Shown here one piece after another: positions 1-13,484 of a stretch of 64,000 nucleotides of DNA; position 1 is the first letter of the stretch, and every line of letters begins with the position of its first letter. This DNA comes from Stachybotrys elegans (lineage: Eukaryota; Ascomycota; Sordariomycetes; Hypocreales; Stachybotryaceae), in NCBI GenBank assembly GCA_020746835.1, contig JAGPNK010000003.1, positions 744,001 through 808,000 of the forward strand, in the 5' to 3' direction. The notes under the pieces were generated by a model. It had not been told where the DNA came from. It did no database searches and was given only the letters and a program-made list of their open reading frames with translations. The position numbers and the translations under genes are program-made.

Positions 1-1702
1 GGGAGCCATTGTGGCCAAGGTTGTGGTGAAGGGTCTGGCTGGGACGGTTTCTCGACGGACGCCAATGCAGGGCGGCTGTACTCTCTGCGCGGAGGGGCGG
101 GTATGCAGCAAGTGTAGGAAGTGCCGGCGTGTAAGCGTGCAGATAAAGTAGTTGTGTGTTGCTGACGGGAAACGAGAAGAGGCCAGGCGAAGAGGCCTGA
201 CTGATAGGCCTGCCATGTTGGGTTGATAAAGCAGCCGGATACGTCTGAATATATGGACATGGGTGACGGCACCCCGCGCATTCCCTAACTCCGTCCTTCA
301 CCCAGATATGCTCCAGGGCTTCTATTCGCAGCGTGCGTACAGGCTGGTCGCGAGAAGGCTGGGAGGCGTACGCCAATCAACCTACCGCGCTGTCTACACG
401 TCCAGCATGATAGGACGGTATATAGAAGCTATGGAGCACACACTACACCCACCCGTTCTCAGGTCGTACAGCCTTTACGCTTTGGGAAATAGCACCGCTT
501 GAGCAGTCGGTGAGATGAGCAAAACGGCACCACCCTGCTGTGTTACATTGGAGTAAGCAGAGTGCCATCCCATGCAAGCCGTCACTCAATCCGACCCTTC
601 CCGACGCAGTGCCGAGCCAGTAGCTACGGCCACTGTGTCTCACTTGCATGTCGGATTGCAGCAAGAGCCCGAGTCCGAGCCACACCCTACGCTGTGCTTG
701 ATATGGCATTGCCTCAATAGCCGCGACTCGGCCGGCCAGCCGTCAGCCATCACGCCATGTTATTTGTGGTGGGTCAGAAGGGCGCAACAGCAACAATCCG
801 AGCTCAAGAGCGAGTCGCTCTGTTGGCTGAAGCCCGGAGGATGGCGCCCGAGCCGGAAAAGCCAGCGACAGTCTGGTATATGGCCAACTGCATTTGCAGG
901 CCCCAGGAACCAACCCCCAGCATCCAATGCAGTCAGCGTCTCCTCTACGTGACATTCACCCTCCCTTTCCCCGGCGATGCCTGATAAGAGATAGAGGAAG
1001 AATGATTCTACGTCATGTCTGCTATCTTTTCATCATCCCCCTCACGGCGTTCAGTCCGACGGGAGCTAGCACCAGTGGGAGGGTACTGTTGGACCGAGAA
1101 TAGGAACAGGCTTTGATGTCTTTGATACATCCTGTGTGACAATACGAACACTGCCAGCACAGAAGGAGAGAAAACCTCTGAGAAACACAACAACGTACTG
1201 TTGTACGGCTCGTTGCTTTCTCTTGAGTTAATCATGTGAGCGACCACTGAATGCAAGAAGGATTATATGCATGATGTATATGCAATGCAATTTCATTGAG
1301 AAGGGCTCCATTGTGCGAGGTGGTTCAGTCAGCACACCGTGATCTTCAAGGTAAACATCTCTTCCTGGCAATATCTACCTCATGGATCCATAAGCCACAA
1401 GTGCTCGGGAAGCTCCCATATGACACCACCCCTTTGCCGCGGGTCTCATAGCAATAAAGAGCTTTTTAAACGACGCATTTGTGCTAGCCTGGACAACCTG
1501 GCAATAAAGAGCTTTTTAAACGACGCATTTGTGCTAGCCTGGACAACCTGGCAATAGAATCACGATACAGGAGATTATCCGCCCGTCGAACATCAGCAGA
1601 CACGGCATCAGCTATATGGCGTTTCCGAGCACCAGGCGGCGTACGTTTTCTTTCATTTGAGCCCTCTCACAGCCCGACTTTCGCATCAGCATCCTCCCAG
1701 CC
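1..1702. other. Left-end stretch without a supportable gene
   Basis: I find no open reading frame here with a recognisable domain or convincing splice structure. Short frames overlap on both strands and have no family-like composition. The stretch ends in the presumed promoter of the Zn2Cys6 regulator that starts at 1703. The only clear structure is the perfect 50-bp tandem duplication at 1451-1556. Confidence 0.5.
1451..1556. repeat. Perfect 50-bp tandem duplication
   Basis: Positions 1451-1500 and 1501-1550 are identical over 50 bp, and 1551-1556 begins a third copy (gcaata). The unit starts gcaataaagagctttttaaa and holds an AATAAA-like motif. The lack of any mismatch means the duplication is recent, kept by gene conversion, or an assembly artefact. 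It lies about 150 bp upstream of the regulator start codon, so it could alter that promoter's spacing. Confidence 0.9.
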
Positions 1703-3463
1703 ATGCCTGACAATCCTGTGCGACCCCATCACCGTACGCCCTTGTAGCATCCACTGCCCCAGACCATGTTCCTTTTGCTGTGCCTCCCGTTCGACAATGT
1801 GTGTCTTCGTTTCTGACTTATTCGCTCCTTAGGTGCCTGTGACCGCTGCCGCACCTCCAAAATGCGCTGTTTCGGGCGCGACACCATCAACGAGGCTTGC
1901 TCGCCTTGCGTATCATTCAAGTCGCAGTGCGTCACCACCTACACTGCTCCGGCGGTTCAGGACCCGAGCCAGACTAGTCCCTCGTCAGGCGCGCACTCGA
2001 GACCCCGTCAGAGACCATTGATGCGCAAGGCGCCTACGAACAATGGCGATAAACGGAGAGACAGCGTCGGAAATGTCGACAGCGTTGCTGCCGGCAGCAC
2101 AGCGTCAACGCCAGACTCCAAGCAGGCCCGTGGTGGCTTGCGGCGCATCCAACCTCGCCCAAGCATCGCCAGTAGCACCGAGCGGTCAGAGACAGGTTCG
2201 ACATGGGCATTGGACCCCTCCAGTGGCAGCGGATTGGAAGTCCATCTTTCCATCTCCCCAGATGAGACCGTGCCCTTCTCGACGGATGAGCTGGATGCAT
2301 GGTCCTGGTCCATCCTAGGATCAGAATCGGCTCAGGACCTGTTTCCCACCACGGCATCGGATGCCAGCCAGGGATTCGAGCATGAACTAGAATTGAACAC
2401 CGGCAGGCCATCTTTCATTGACGACTCCACTCTAGTAGCCTCGGACATCGACACGACGGCGGGGTTTGACTCCATCATGGGTAGAACTTCGCCTGTTCAT
2501 TTTCCATCGATCATCATACCTGATCACCATTCAACATTGGACTATTCCGCGCGGCGCGCCACGTTCTTGGATATAGACTACAAGGCACCCGGGCACGAGA
2601 GACGTGACTCTTTCAATACTGCTCTCGACGCGAGCCTTACACGCCTCGTATTCCATCTCTCATTGCAACTACGGCAGGCTTACGTTGAACCTACCCGCTC
2701 GGCGTCATGCCACAGTGACCAAGACGATGTCAACCTGTCGACGGCAGCCGCACCAGGCACGTCTGCGATGAACGCGCCATCCAGTATCACCGAGGTGGGT
2801 GCGGGCGACAACCTCTTCGTGCAAGCGTTGAGTGTCGCGTCTGAATTCCTAGGTGTCCTTCGCACTGTCAACTCCTCTGCGTCGGAAGCAAGCTCAACTA
2901 CCATCTTGAGCACGCTCTCCGCCTACCTGCAGATTGTCGCTCTGTTCGACAGGCTGGTTCACGCACTGCTCGAAGGCGTGCAGACGAGTACACAAAGCAT
3001 GCCAAGTGACAGCATGTCCGGCTACCCGCACGCTGCGCTTCTGAGTCAGGGTTCTCCCAAGAAGCGCCAAAGGGTCGGAAGCGATGCTGCCCTGCCGAAC
3101 TTGTCCACTATGACAGGCGCAGGAGCTGGTATCGGTAGCCTTCAGATCCTTCCTGACCTCAATCTCGGCGGCTTCTCGGTGGACCACGGAAAGCTGCAGG
3201 CCCAGATCTTACTGCAAGCCATTCTACATCAGCTCGAGATGATTGAGAATGCGCTTGGCCTCACAGCCGAGTTCCGAGTCACCAAGCCTACGAACCTAGT
3301 CGGCAGTCAGGGCCTCTTTGGCCACGGCGGCAAGACAGAAGAGCGTCAGCGAATGATTCTGGATGCCATTCTGACCGGAGATTTCGTTGCTCCAGGAAGT
3401 AGGAGTAGTCTACGTAGGAGAATTGGCGAGGCGGGAAGACTACTGTCCATGCAGACCGCATGA
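1703..3463 (+). CDS. Zn2Cys6 transcription factor, probable PKS cluster regulator
   Basis: Two exons, 1703-1733 and 1833-3463, encode about 553 residues. The 99-nt intron (gtacgc to ccttag) follows codon 10 plus one base, just before the zinc cluster. Splicing there puts the ATG in frame with a complete binuclear cluster: Cys13, 16, 23, 33, 36 and 43, with CxxC-x6-C and CxxC-x6-C spacing. The middle is Ser/Thr/Pro-rich. Residues from roughly 270 onward contain helical stretches (LSAYLQIVALFDRLV, LQAQILLQAILHQLEMIE) like those in the C-terminal half of AflR-type polyketide cluster regulators. The gene lies 1.1 kb upstream of the polyketide synthase in the same direction, the usual place for a pathway-specific activator. 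The zinc cluster is clear. Control of this cluster is inferred from position. Confidence 0.88.
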
Positions 3464-4566
3464 ATATCGCCTGGATACCTATACATGGTGTTGTGCGTAT
3501 ATAACCCGTCGAAAGGGAGTTGGTTAAATGAAGCGTCCACCAGAAGACCTCGTATTACATCAATGATATACCAATGCAATGTGACAACCATCATCCGTGC
3601 TTCACACATGCATTTTCCTGATAAATTCCCCCCTTCTGTACGAACTGTGTCTCCTGTTCCCTCCACATTGCTTGTATCGGGATATCAGGACAAGCATGGA
3701 ATCGATTAAAGGTCGTGCACTACTAAGATATTGATTTCCTAGCATTTGCTCACAACGCGGCTACAATCGTAACGTTTACTTGACCTTGGGTAAATTCTTG
3801 GTCAATGGTGCATTATTGTTACACAGATGCAGTGCACGACCAAGAACAGGAACAAGGATAACCAGAGCGAGCAGGAAAGTGCAGATCACTCTGACAAGAA
3901 CAGGCGGCCCAAAACAATACGCATAGTTAGCAAAACGCCCAATACCTTGCGCGTACACTCCACCGGCAGCAATCCAGTCAACGTCTGCACCGATCTCTGG
4001 CTAATTCGTCGGATAAATGCTTATCTTTCCCCCCGCGGTCTAGATTCTGCCGCTCTTTCCAATGCGTTTCCGGTTTCTGTTGTTGCGATGTCCGAGTGCT
4101 GTCAGACGTGCAACCTGCCTGGCACCTTTGCGTGCATCACGGATGGTGTCTGATATGGCCAAGTAAGCAATGGCCGAGATTCGTCAGAACTCCGATTGGT
4201 TCCCTCGGGCACTTTTCTTTCATGTGTCTTATCTCTCTGCCGTCTTGCCACTCCGAATCTCCTACGAGTTCCGAGTTATTGCCCTCTTGTGATTCGTCCT
4301 TTCGTCAACCTGTTCATGCCGTCCGTCCGGCCGGTTGCGACAGTGAGCAATCTCTGAGAATCGAAATCATCTACACAGGAAGGCAGTTTGGATAGAGATG
4401 GTCAATAGCATTGTGGCTGCTATGTACAACACTGATAGCAACACTGTATACATAACCCAATGAGCGCAACTCAACTTCTCGTGTCAAGAACTACCTGTCC
4501 AAGGAACATTTGAACGACCCCAGCATCTAGTATATTCATCTTTGCGATTCAACGTCGCGACTCATC
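3464..4566. promoter_or_regulatory. Intergenic promoter region upstream of the polyketide synthase
   Basis: This 1.1-kb stretch has only short frames. A palindromic CCGGCCGG at 4327-4334, about 235 bp before the synthase ATG, has the CGG/CCG half-sites that Zn2Cys6 regulators favour, but the match is too short to be more than a candidate. A weak TATA-like tgtatacata lies near 4445. A 60-codon minus-strand frame at 3776-3958 has one hydrophobic stretch but no other support. Confidence 0.35.
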
Positions 4567-7500
4567 ATGGCCAAAACTGTATCGTCACCAAAAGAGCCCA
4601 TCGCCGTTGTTGGTAGTGGCTGTCGATTCGCAGGTGACGTCTCGACACCATCTGCGCTATGGGACCTGCTTCGAAACCCAAAAGATGTGCAGTCCGAGAT
4701 CCCGCGTGAGCGCTTCAACGCACGCAGTTTCTACCACGAGAACAACGCTCACCATGGGCACGCCAATGTTAAACATTCTTATCTCTTGCAGGACGATGTG
4801 GCAGCGTTTGATGCTGAGTTTTTTGGCATCAAGCCCATCGAGGCCCAAGCCATCGACCCTCAGCAACGGCTACTCATGGAGACGGTCTACGAGTCACTGG
4901 AATCCGCAGGACTGAGCCTAGAGAGCTTGCGAGGCTCTGATACAAGTGTGTATGTTGGTGTCATGTGTTATGATTATGAGGCCCTGCAGCTGCGAGATTT
5001 GCAAGAGACTCCAACCTACATGGCCACGGGTACCGGTCACAGTATTCTATCCAACCGACTCTCCTATATCTTTGACTGGCACGGGCCCTCCATCACCCTT
5101 GATACGGCCTGCTCCTCAAGCCTTGTGGCCGTCCATATGGCGGTCCAAACCCTCCGTGCGGGAGATTCGAAAGTCGCTGTGGCATGTGGTTCCAACTTGC
5201 AGCTAGGTCCCGAGAACTTCATCTTGGAGAGCAAGCTGAAGATGCTCTCGCCCGATGGCCGGAGCCGCATGTGGGATGCCGACGCTAATGGGTATGCGCG
5301 TGGTGACGGCGTGGCTGCTGTAGTGCTCAAGACCCTGAGCCAGGCCATCGCTGATGGGGACCACATCGAGTGTCTCATCCGTGAGACAGGCCTCAACCAG
5401 GATGGAGCTACTACGGGCATCACAATGCCGAGCTCTGTGGCCCAGAAGGCTCTAATTCACAGCACCTATGCTCGGGCGGGCCTGGATCTCAATGTGACCG
5501 AGGATCGACCTCAATTCTTCGAGGCGCACGGCACGGGCACGCCAGCCGGCGACCCAATCGAGGCTGAAGCTATCGCAAAAGCCTTCTTCGGCGATGAAAT
5601 GACACCTCGTCCAGATATTTCCCACCCGCTATACGTGGGATCCATCAAGACGGTGCTTGGTCATACCGAGGGCACTGCTGGTATCGCCGCCCTGTTGAAG
5701 GCGTCTTTGGCTTTGCAGAACTCCACCATCCCCCCCAACCTGCTGTTCAACCGTCTGAGCGAAAGCGTGGCTCCCTTTTACAGCAACCTAGAGATCGCCA
5801 CAATCGCAAAGCCCTGGCCCGCCACTGCGGTCCGGCGCGCCAGTGTCAACAGCTTTGGGTTTGGAGGAGCGAATGCCCATGCCATTATCGAGAACTACAA
5901 CTCTGACAGCGGAGCGGCCTATCCCCTGTCTGGCGAGGCCATCTTCAGTCCCTTTGTGTTCTCCGCCACGTCGGAAAGATCCCTCCGTGAAACCCTTGCG
6001 GCGTACGCTGAGTTCCTCGACAAGCACCCGGACACCAGCGCCCAGGACTTGGCGTATACCCTTCGTCACCGTCGTACTGTCTTCCCTATCCGTGCTCAGT
6101 TCAGCGTCGATTCACTGGGCGACCTGCAGAGCCAGATCTTGTCCAGCTTGGAAAGAGGCGACTTCGCCACACGCGCTCTGGCGGCGTCCAAGAGGGAGTC
6201 TCCCAAGCTCCTGGGCGTCTTTACAGGCCAAGGAGCCCAGTACGGACGAATGGGGGCAGAGCTGATTGAGAAATCGAGTGCGGCGAGGAAGGTCATTCAG
6301 GAGCTCGAGTCCCATCTTGCGGGCTTGCCGGGCGCTGACCGCCCAAGATGGTCGTTGCAAGCCGAGATCCTGGCCGATGCCAAGACATCGAGGGTAGCGG
6401 AAGCAGCCATCGCACAGCCCTTGTGCACGGCCGTACAAATTGTCGTGGTTGACCTTCTCAAGGCAGCAGGCGTGGGCTTCAGCGCCGTCGTCGGCCATTC
6501 TAGCGGAGAGATTGCGGCTGCGTACGCTGCTGGATATCTGACGGCACGCGATGCTATCGTCATTGCCTACTACCGTGGTCTTCGCGTAGGGCTGGCTGCG
6601 AGCCCCAACGGCGCCGAGATCAAGGGTGCCATGATGGCCCTGGGCACGTCGATGGAAGACGCCGAAGATTTATGCTCCATGGACGAGTTCGCTGGCCGGG
6701 TTGCGGTCGCTGCGAGCAACTCGCCCTCGAGCGTGACTGTCTCAGGCGACGAAGATGCCATCGACCAACTACAGGTCATTGCGGAGGAAGAAAACATGTT
6801 CAACCGCAAGCTCCGCGTTGATCGTGCCTACCACTCTGCTCACATGCTCCCGTGTCGCGACAGCTACATCGATTCCATCCGAGCCAGTGGTGTCAAAGCC
6901 CTCCAGCCTTCCTCCTCGAACTGTACATGGTTTTCTAGTGTATACAACAAGCCAGTCAGCCAGGACAATATTGACTCCCTTGGCCTGAGTGATGTGTACT
7001 GGGCCGAGAATATGACACGGCCCGTCCTGTTCTCGCAGGCTATCACAACCGCACTCTTGTCTGGGACAGCCTTTGACGTTGCCATAGAGGTTGGCCCTCA
7101 TGCAGCACTCAAGGGTCCAGCATCGCAGACCATACAGGAGGTGTTGCAAAAGGAGATTCCATACACTGGTACACTCGCTCGCGGTAACAGCTCGGTTCGA
7201 AGCATGGCGTCGTGCCTAGGTTTCCTGTGGACGCGCCTTGATAAGCAGTCAATCGACCTAGAAGCGTACAGCAACGCGGCCTCCCCTCGCTTCAACACGC
7301 TCTTGAAAGGCCTCCCCTCGTATCAGTGGAGCCACGAAGCCAGGCACTGGCATGAATCGCGGCGCTCGCGAAAGATGCGCCTCCGTGACGAGCTGCCACA
7401 CCACCTCTTGGGCGACGCTGACGCCGACAGCTCACCGCATGCGTATCGATGGCGCAACCTTCTTCGTATATCCGAGATGGAATGGCTTTCGGGCCATCGT

Positions 7501-10500
7501 GTTCAGGACCAAACAGTCTTCCCAGCCGCGGGCTACATGGCCACGGCTCTCGAAGCGGCGATGGCGGTAGCACGAGGGGCGGGCAAGACGGTGGCGCTGG
7601 TGGAAGTCGAGAATTTCTATATCCACCAGGCCGTGGCGTTTAATGAGAGTGAAGCTGGCATCGAGGTCTTGGTGAGCCTGCACAACATTGACCGCAGTCT
7701 TCCCGGAAAGATTACAGCGTCATTCACGTACTCGGCGCACGCCGATGACAGCGACAATCTGACTCTCGCCGCAAGTGCCAGCGTCACCATCTTGCTGGGC
7801 AAGGAGTCGCCCTCCTTGTTTGCGCAGCGTCCGCCCATGGCTCCCCATACAATTGCCCTCGACTCGGAGAGATTCTACACGTCTCTGGCGGATCTGGGTT
7901 ACGAGTTCACGGGGCCGTTCCAGTCCTTGACGAATCTACGCCGCAAGCACAACTTTTCCACCGTAGCGGCCAGGTTGTTGACGGAAGAAGACGTAAAAGA
8001 TGCGTCTGAGCTTCTGATTCACCCGGCAGAACTCGATGCCTCGTTCCAGGCTATGATCCTGGCAGCCGCATATCCTTACGACGACATGCTGCGCACCATC
8101 CACCTGCCGACCAGCATCGAGCGCATCCGCTTCAACCCGGCCGTGCTGGCATCGTCCCGGGCGGCTGATAGCACGCAGTATGCGGCCGTGGATGCCTCTC
8201 TCAGAACCTCCACAGGCCACCCCGACCAGGAGGGACAGGGCGGCTACACAGGCGACTGCACAGTCTATTTCCCCGCCAGTCCACATGCTGCCATCCAGGT
8301 GCAGGGCGTGACCATGCTCCCACTGGGAGCTCTCACGTCCAAGGACGACCGCAAGGTGTTTACGACGACGCATTGGGTCAAGTCTTCCCCCGATCTAGAT
8401 GCGGCCTCAGCCGCGACTCGTACACGACAGGAGCACCGCGAGATGGTTTCTATGCTTGAGCGCATCTCAACCTTTTACTTGGCCAAGTTCGACGCACTGG
8501 TCCCAGATGAATCACCCTTCCGAGTCATCGGCGATCCTGACAATGATGCCTTTGGTTACTATCTCAACTTTGCACGGCACACTACGGAGATGGTGAAGCG
8601 TGGAGAGCATCCCTGGGTGAAGAAGGAGTGGCTCGACGATAGCCCGGAGGAATTGATGCGGGCTAGCGACGAGCATGAGCAGAAGTATCCGCTCCTGACT
8701 CCCGATATCAAGATCATGCACCTTGTTGGCCAGCAGATGCCCCGCGTCTTCCGCGGCGAGACGACCATGATTCAGGAGTTTCGAGAAAGTGGACTCCTGG
8801 ACGGGTACTATGCCAATGGCTATGGGTTTACTCACATGACAAAGTGGATGAGCAACGTGCTGGCAGAGCTGGCTCTGAAAGACCCTCATATGAACATCCT
8901 CGAGGTGGGTGCTGGTACTGGCGGAGCCACTCGGAGCATCCTTCCTGCGCTGGCGAACGACTTCCAGACATACACCTTCACAGATGTATCCTCTGCTTTC
9001 TTCGAGAACGCCGAGGGTGTCTTTGCGGAGTGGAAGGAGCGCATGCGATACAAGGTCTTCGACCTCGAGCGTGATCCGCTGGAGCAAGGCTATGTCGAGG
9101 GCAGCTACGACGTCGTGGTGGGATCTCTCGTCGTCCACGCCACAGCCGAGCTGGAGAAGACGATGCGTAATATCCGACGTCTACTCAAGCCGGGTGGCTG
9201 GCTGGTTATCAGCGAAGGCAGTGATACTTGTTCGACGGGTGGTTTCATCTTCGGTCCGCTTTCAGGGTGGTGGTTGGGCTTCCCCGAAGGACGCGAGCTG
9301 ACGCCCATGGTCCCACGGGAGCACTGGGATCGTATTCTACGCAAGACTGGATTCTCGGGTGTTGACTCGGTTACCCCGTACGACCAGGAGACTGTATATG
9401 GAGTCATGTGCTGGGCCGCGCAAGCCGTCGACGATCAAATCTCCTTCCTCCGCGAGCCGCTTGGGGCATCTACGATCCCCAGCATCGGCACGATGAAACA
9501 CGCCGTCATTGTTGGTGGAAAGACCAGTGAAACTGCGGGTCTTGTTCAGGGCCTCAAGTCGATGTTGGATAAGATAGCGCCCACGACTTCTACCTACAAA
9601 TCTTTGGCGGACGTCGATTACAGCCTCATGAATGAAGAGACGGCCGTCATCTCTCTCGTGGACCTGGACGAGCCTATTCTGAGAGACCCGACGCCCGAGT
9701 CCTGGTCACACATCAAAGCCATGTTTACCAGTGGCAAAACGCTCCTGTGGGTGACGACTGGTCGCGAGGATATCAACCAGCTCCCACACACGGACATGAC
9801 AATAGGCTTTGGACGTGCCGCCCGCTACGAGACAGACGATCTTCACCTTCAGTTCATTGATGTTCCTGAGCCTTCAACAGCCTTGGAGATCATCGCTTCG
9901 TCGTTGGTCCGGCTCCATGCCGCCTCCAAAATCCCAGAAGACAAGAAGAAAGGTCTACTGTGGCCCGTGGAGACGGAACTCATCGTTGACAAGGGTGGGC
10001 GGTTGCTGGTTCCCCGACTTCGGCCGGCTACCGAGCTCAATGACAGATACAACTCCAAGAGTCGTCCCATCACGCGGGATGTGGACATCAGAGAGACGCG
10101 CACTTCGCTTCTCCGGACGTCGGCTGGCGAATATGCCGCCAAGGAAATCCCGGGATTCGCCGCCGCTGCTACTGGCTCACTTGAGCTTCGTGTCGAGAAA
10201 TCCCTGGTTTCTGCCATCAAGACGCGTGTGGGCCACCTGTTTCTCGTGGTGGGAGAGGACAAGAATGAGCCTGGGGCAAAGTATCTCGCCTTTACAGATC
10301 GCCTGTTGTCGCTTTTGGATGTGGCGCCTGGTTCAGCAGTCAAATTACCAAGCGAGACAGCCGACACAGATGTGCTCCTAAACCTCGCTGCGGCCTACAT
10401 CGTTGCTGAAGCCATCATCAGCACGGTTGCGAGCGGCCAGACCCTTCTGGTGCACAACGCACCAAGCCTAGTGGCCCAGGCCATCGAGTTCTCGTCCGGG

Positions 10501-13484
10501 GGCAATGCAGTGGGCCGTGTACTGTACACCATGGACGAAGATGGAGAGCTTGCAGTTCCTAATGGCCTGACGTGCATCAAGCTGCCGCCTTATATCAGCC
10601 ACGTCGACATAGAGAACGTCCTGCCACCTTTGTCGTCATTGGGAAGCGTTACAGGGCTGTCAAACCACGTTCTCCGGCCATCTTTCAATGAGAAGACGCT
10701 TCTGGCTTCCCTTCCTGGCCATGTAAGGCGAGAGTCTTCTGAAACGCTGTTTTCACGAACCGGCCATTGCGCCGTGGACGCTTCGTCGTCGGCTTCGGTA
10801 CTAAAAGACACGCTCGAAAAGGCCGTCCGCTTTGTCGCTGCTGCTTCGTCGACGGCTCCGCCGTCGACTATCCAGCTACTAGATCTGCTCGATGGCGGGA
10901 ACAAGGACGAGTTGGACCCGGCCACCGTCATCGATTGGTCCAGTGCCCCATCTCAGTTGTCAGCTCGCGTCAGCCGCCTCGACTCGTCACCCATGTTCCT
11001 GCCTGACAAGACATACTGGATGGTCGGCTTATCCGGTGCCCTCGGCATATCCTTGGTAGACTGGGCCATCACTCGTGGAGCCCGGTACCTAGTTGTGACG
11101 AGTAGAAATCCTCACATTTCTTCTGAATGTACGTTCCATAGCCCCCAAGCGTATAGGCCGGTATCCTTGCTAACCAGACACGAAAAGGGATTGACAATCA
11201 TGCCAAAAACGGCGTCGTGGTCAGCGCCATGGCCTGCGACGTCACGGATGAGCCGCGCCTCAAGGCTCTGTACCAGCAGATTGTCGACTCGATGCCGCCG
11301 ATCCAGGGAGTTCTTAACGGCGCCATGGTCCTGCGTGACGTGACCATTGCCAACATGTCCTTTACCGATCTAGTAACAGTCACCCGGCCAAAGGTCCTTG
11401 GCAGCACGTACCTCGACCGCATCTTCCGCTCGCATCCTCACACCCTAGACTGGTTCATCATGTTCAGCTCCGTCAACTGCATCATCGGAAACACGGGACA
11501 GGCCAACTACGCAGCCGCCAACAGCTTCATGTGCGCATTGGCTGCGAAACGGCGCCGCGAGGGACTCCCGGGCGTGGCGTTGAACATTGGCGCCATCATC
11601 GGCGCGGGATACATGGAGAGAGAGAGCAGCAAGACGCTGGACCTGGCCGTGGCCAAGATGGCCATGATGCATCTAAGCGAAGAGGACTACCATCAGATCT
11701 TCGTCGAGGGCGTGGCGGCTGCTCCGGCCGATTCCACGTACGGACCCGAGCTGACGACGGGTTTGCTCGATGTGCCCATGAATGCTGCGGGAGGGCCCCC
11801 GTGGGTGGCCGATCCCAAGTTCGGAAGCCTGCTGGTACACTCGAATGGAGACAATGGAGACGACGATGGGGCGCAGGCATCTGCGGCCTCGCTCCAGGAC
11901 CAGCTCAAGGCCTGCAAGAACCGGTCGCAGCTGTTCGACCTCATCCAGGAGCGCTTCGCCGTGCAGCTCCGCAAGATGCTCCAGATGACTACGCCAGACG
12001 AGGAGCTGATGGGCATGCGCAGCAGCGAGATTGGCCTGGATTCGCTTGTCTCTGTCGACATCCGCGGATGGTTCCTCAAGAACTTCAAGGTGGGAATACC
12101 GGTGCTGAAGATCATGGGCAACGAGGCCATGTCGTCATTGGTGCAGCACGCCGCGGAGAGTATGTCGGCCGAGTTGCTTCCCGGACTGGAAGACCAGCCA
12201 AGTGAAGAGGCGGATTCTCCCATTGCCCCGGACGGTTCTGTTTCGAAAGACACCCTTCCATCGGCCACGGCCACCTCGTCTGTCGAAGACGCACAGTCAG
12301 AAGGCAGTACCCCCAGGACACCTCTCTCCGGTACGATTGACAGCGAGCAGTCCTACAGGAGGAACAAGGTATACCTTCTTCACGATGGATCCATTGACTA
12401 CGCCCAGGAGTGCGCACCGCCCGCCGACTTTGCCTACCTTGCTGACGCGGCTCACGGCTTGCCACCGCCCAAGTCGCAGCCGGAAGTCATTGTGCTCACG
12501 GGTGCTACCGGTCTGCTTGGCCATCACCTCCTGTCCCATCTCCTTTCGCTTCCTAGCGTCAAGAAGGTCATCTGTCTCGCCGTTCGACGCCTTCCCTCAC
12601 GGCTTGCATCGGGCCGTCTACCGGCGCCATCCTCTCGTGTTGAATACTACGAGGGAGAGCTATCCCTGCCCGGCCTAGGCCTCAGCGAAGCCTCAGCCGA
12701 GTCCATCTTCGCCGAGGCCGACGCCGTGATACACAACGGCGCCGACACCTCGCACCTCAAGTACTACGCGGCCATGCTCGCGCCCAACGTCCTCTCGACG
12801 CAGTTTTTGGCGCGCGCATGTCTCCCGCGGAGGATCCCTATCCACTACGTGTCCACCGTGGGTGTCGGTATGCTATCGCCCGGTGGCAGGAAGGACGACT
12901 TCCGCCCTGGGCCCACGGGCGAGGCGCCGCCGCCGGCCGACGGGTCGCACGGCTACGCGGCTAGCAAATGGGTGTGCGAGCATTTCCTCGAGACTCTAAG
13001 CCTCCAGCACGGCCTGCCTGTCTGCGTGCACCGGCCGTCCACTATTCTGCGTGAGGGCGCCGATGCTGAGGGTGTGGAGGCGCAGATGGATTGGATCAAT
13101 GCCCTGATCGATTACTCGCGCCGACTGCAGGCTGTACCACGAGTCACGAGAACCGTGGGGTCGCTGGACTTTGTGACCATCAAGAGTATTGTTCGCGATA
13201 TCAACGGAGCGGTACTCCAGGGCCCTGTGGATGCCAAGAAGCCGCGGTACTTTCATAACGTGGGAGATGTGGTCATGTCGCTTCAGACTCTGCAGGAAAG
13301 CATTCATCTGCTGGACGACAGTGAAACGGGCGTGGGGGGTAAGGGAAAGACGCAATATCGTGTCATGAAGATGGATGACTGGGTAGATGCTTCGACTGTC
13401 GAGGGCTTGCATCCGGCAGTTGCGTCGCTCATTGAGATGCTGGAAGAACGGGACATTATCTTTCCGCGCCTGCTCCGAGCGTAA
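4567..13484 (+). CDS. Highly reducing-type polyketide synthase with C-MeT and terminal reductase (KS-AT-DH-MeT-KR-ACP-R)
   Basis: Exons 4567-11128 and 11188-13484, joined across a 59-nt intron, encode about 2952 residues. The splice restores the KR sequence (SSE-W-IDNHAKNG). Domains in order: ketosynthase (DTACSSS, Cys182), acyltransferase (GHSSGE, Ser645), dehydratase (His977; the motif reads HRVQDQTVFP, with Asp where Gly is usual), C-methyltransferase (LEVGAGTGG from 1445), ketoreductase (GLSGALG from 2154; Tyr2295 in QANYAAAN), acyl carrier (GLDSL, Ser2473) and a thioester-reductase Rossmann domain (TGATGLLG from 2625; YAASK, Tyr2777 and Lys2781). I see no enoylreductase between MeT and KR. 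That layout matches the PKS half of fungal PKS-NRPS hybrids and reductively releasing synthases of the betaenone type, where a separate enoylreductase may act in trans. No such partner is visible here. Expected release is as an aldehyde or alcohol. Confidence 0.96.

Noticed and set aside
3776..3958. 60-codon minus-strand frame with a hydrophobic helix
   Set aside because: No start context, splice partner or family support; it lies in the synthase promoter.
9481..10980. An enoylreductase domain between MeT and KR of the synthase
   Set aside because: The region lacks a nucleotide-binding glycine motif typical of ER and reads like the structural KR part of PKS-NRPS-type synthases.
11217..13484. 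A separate gene encoding KR-ACP-reductase downstream of the synthase
   Set aside because: A 59-nt intron (11129-11187) with good borders joins it in frame to the upstream part and restores a continuous ketoreductase.
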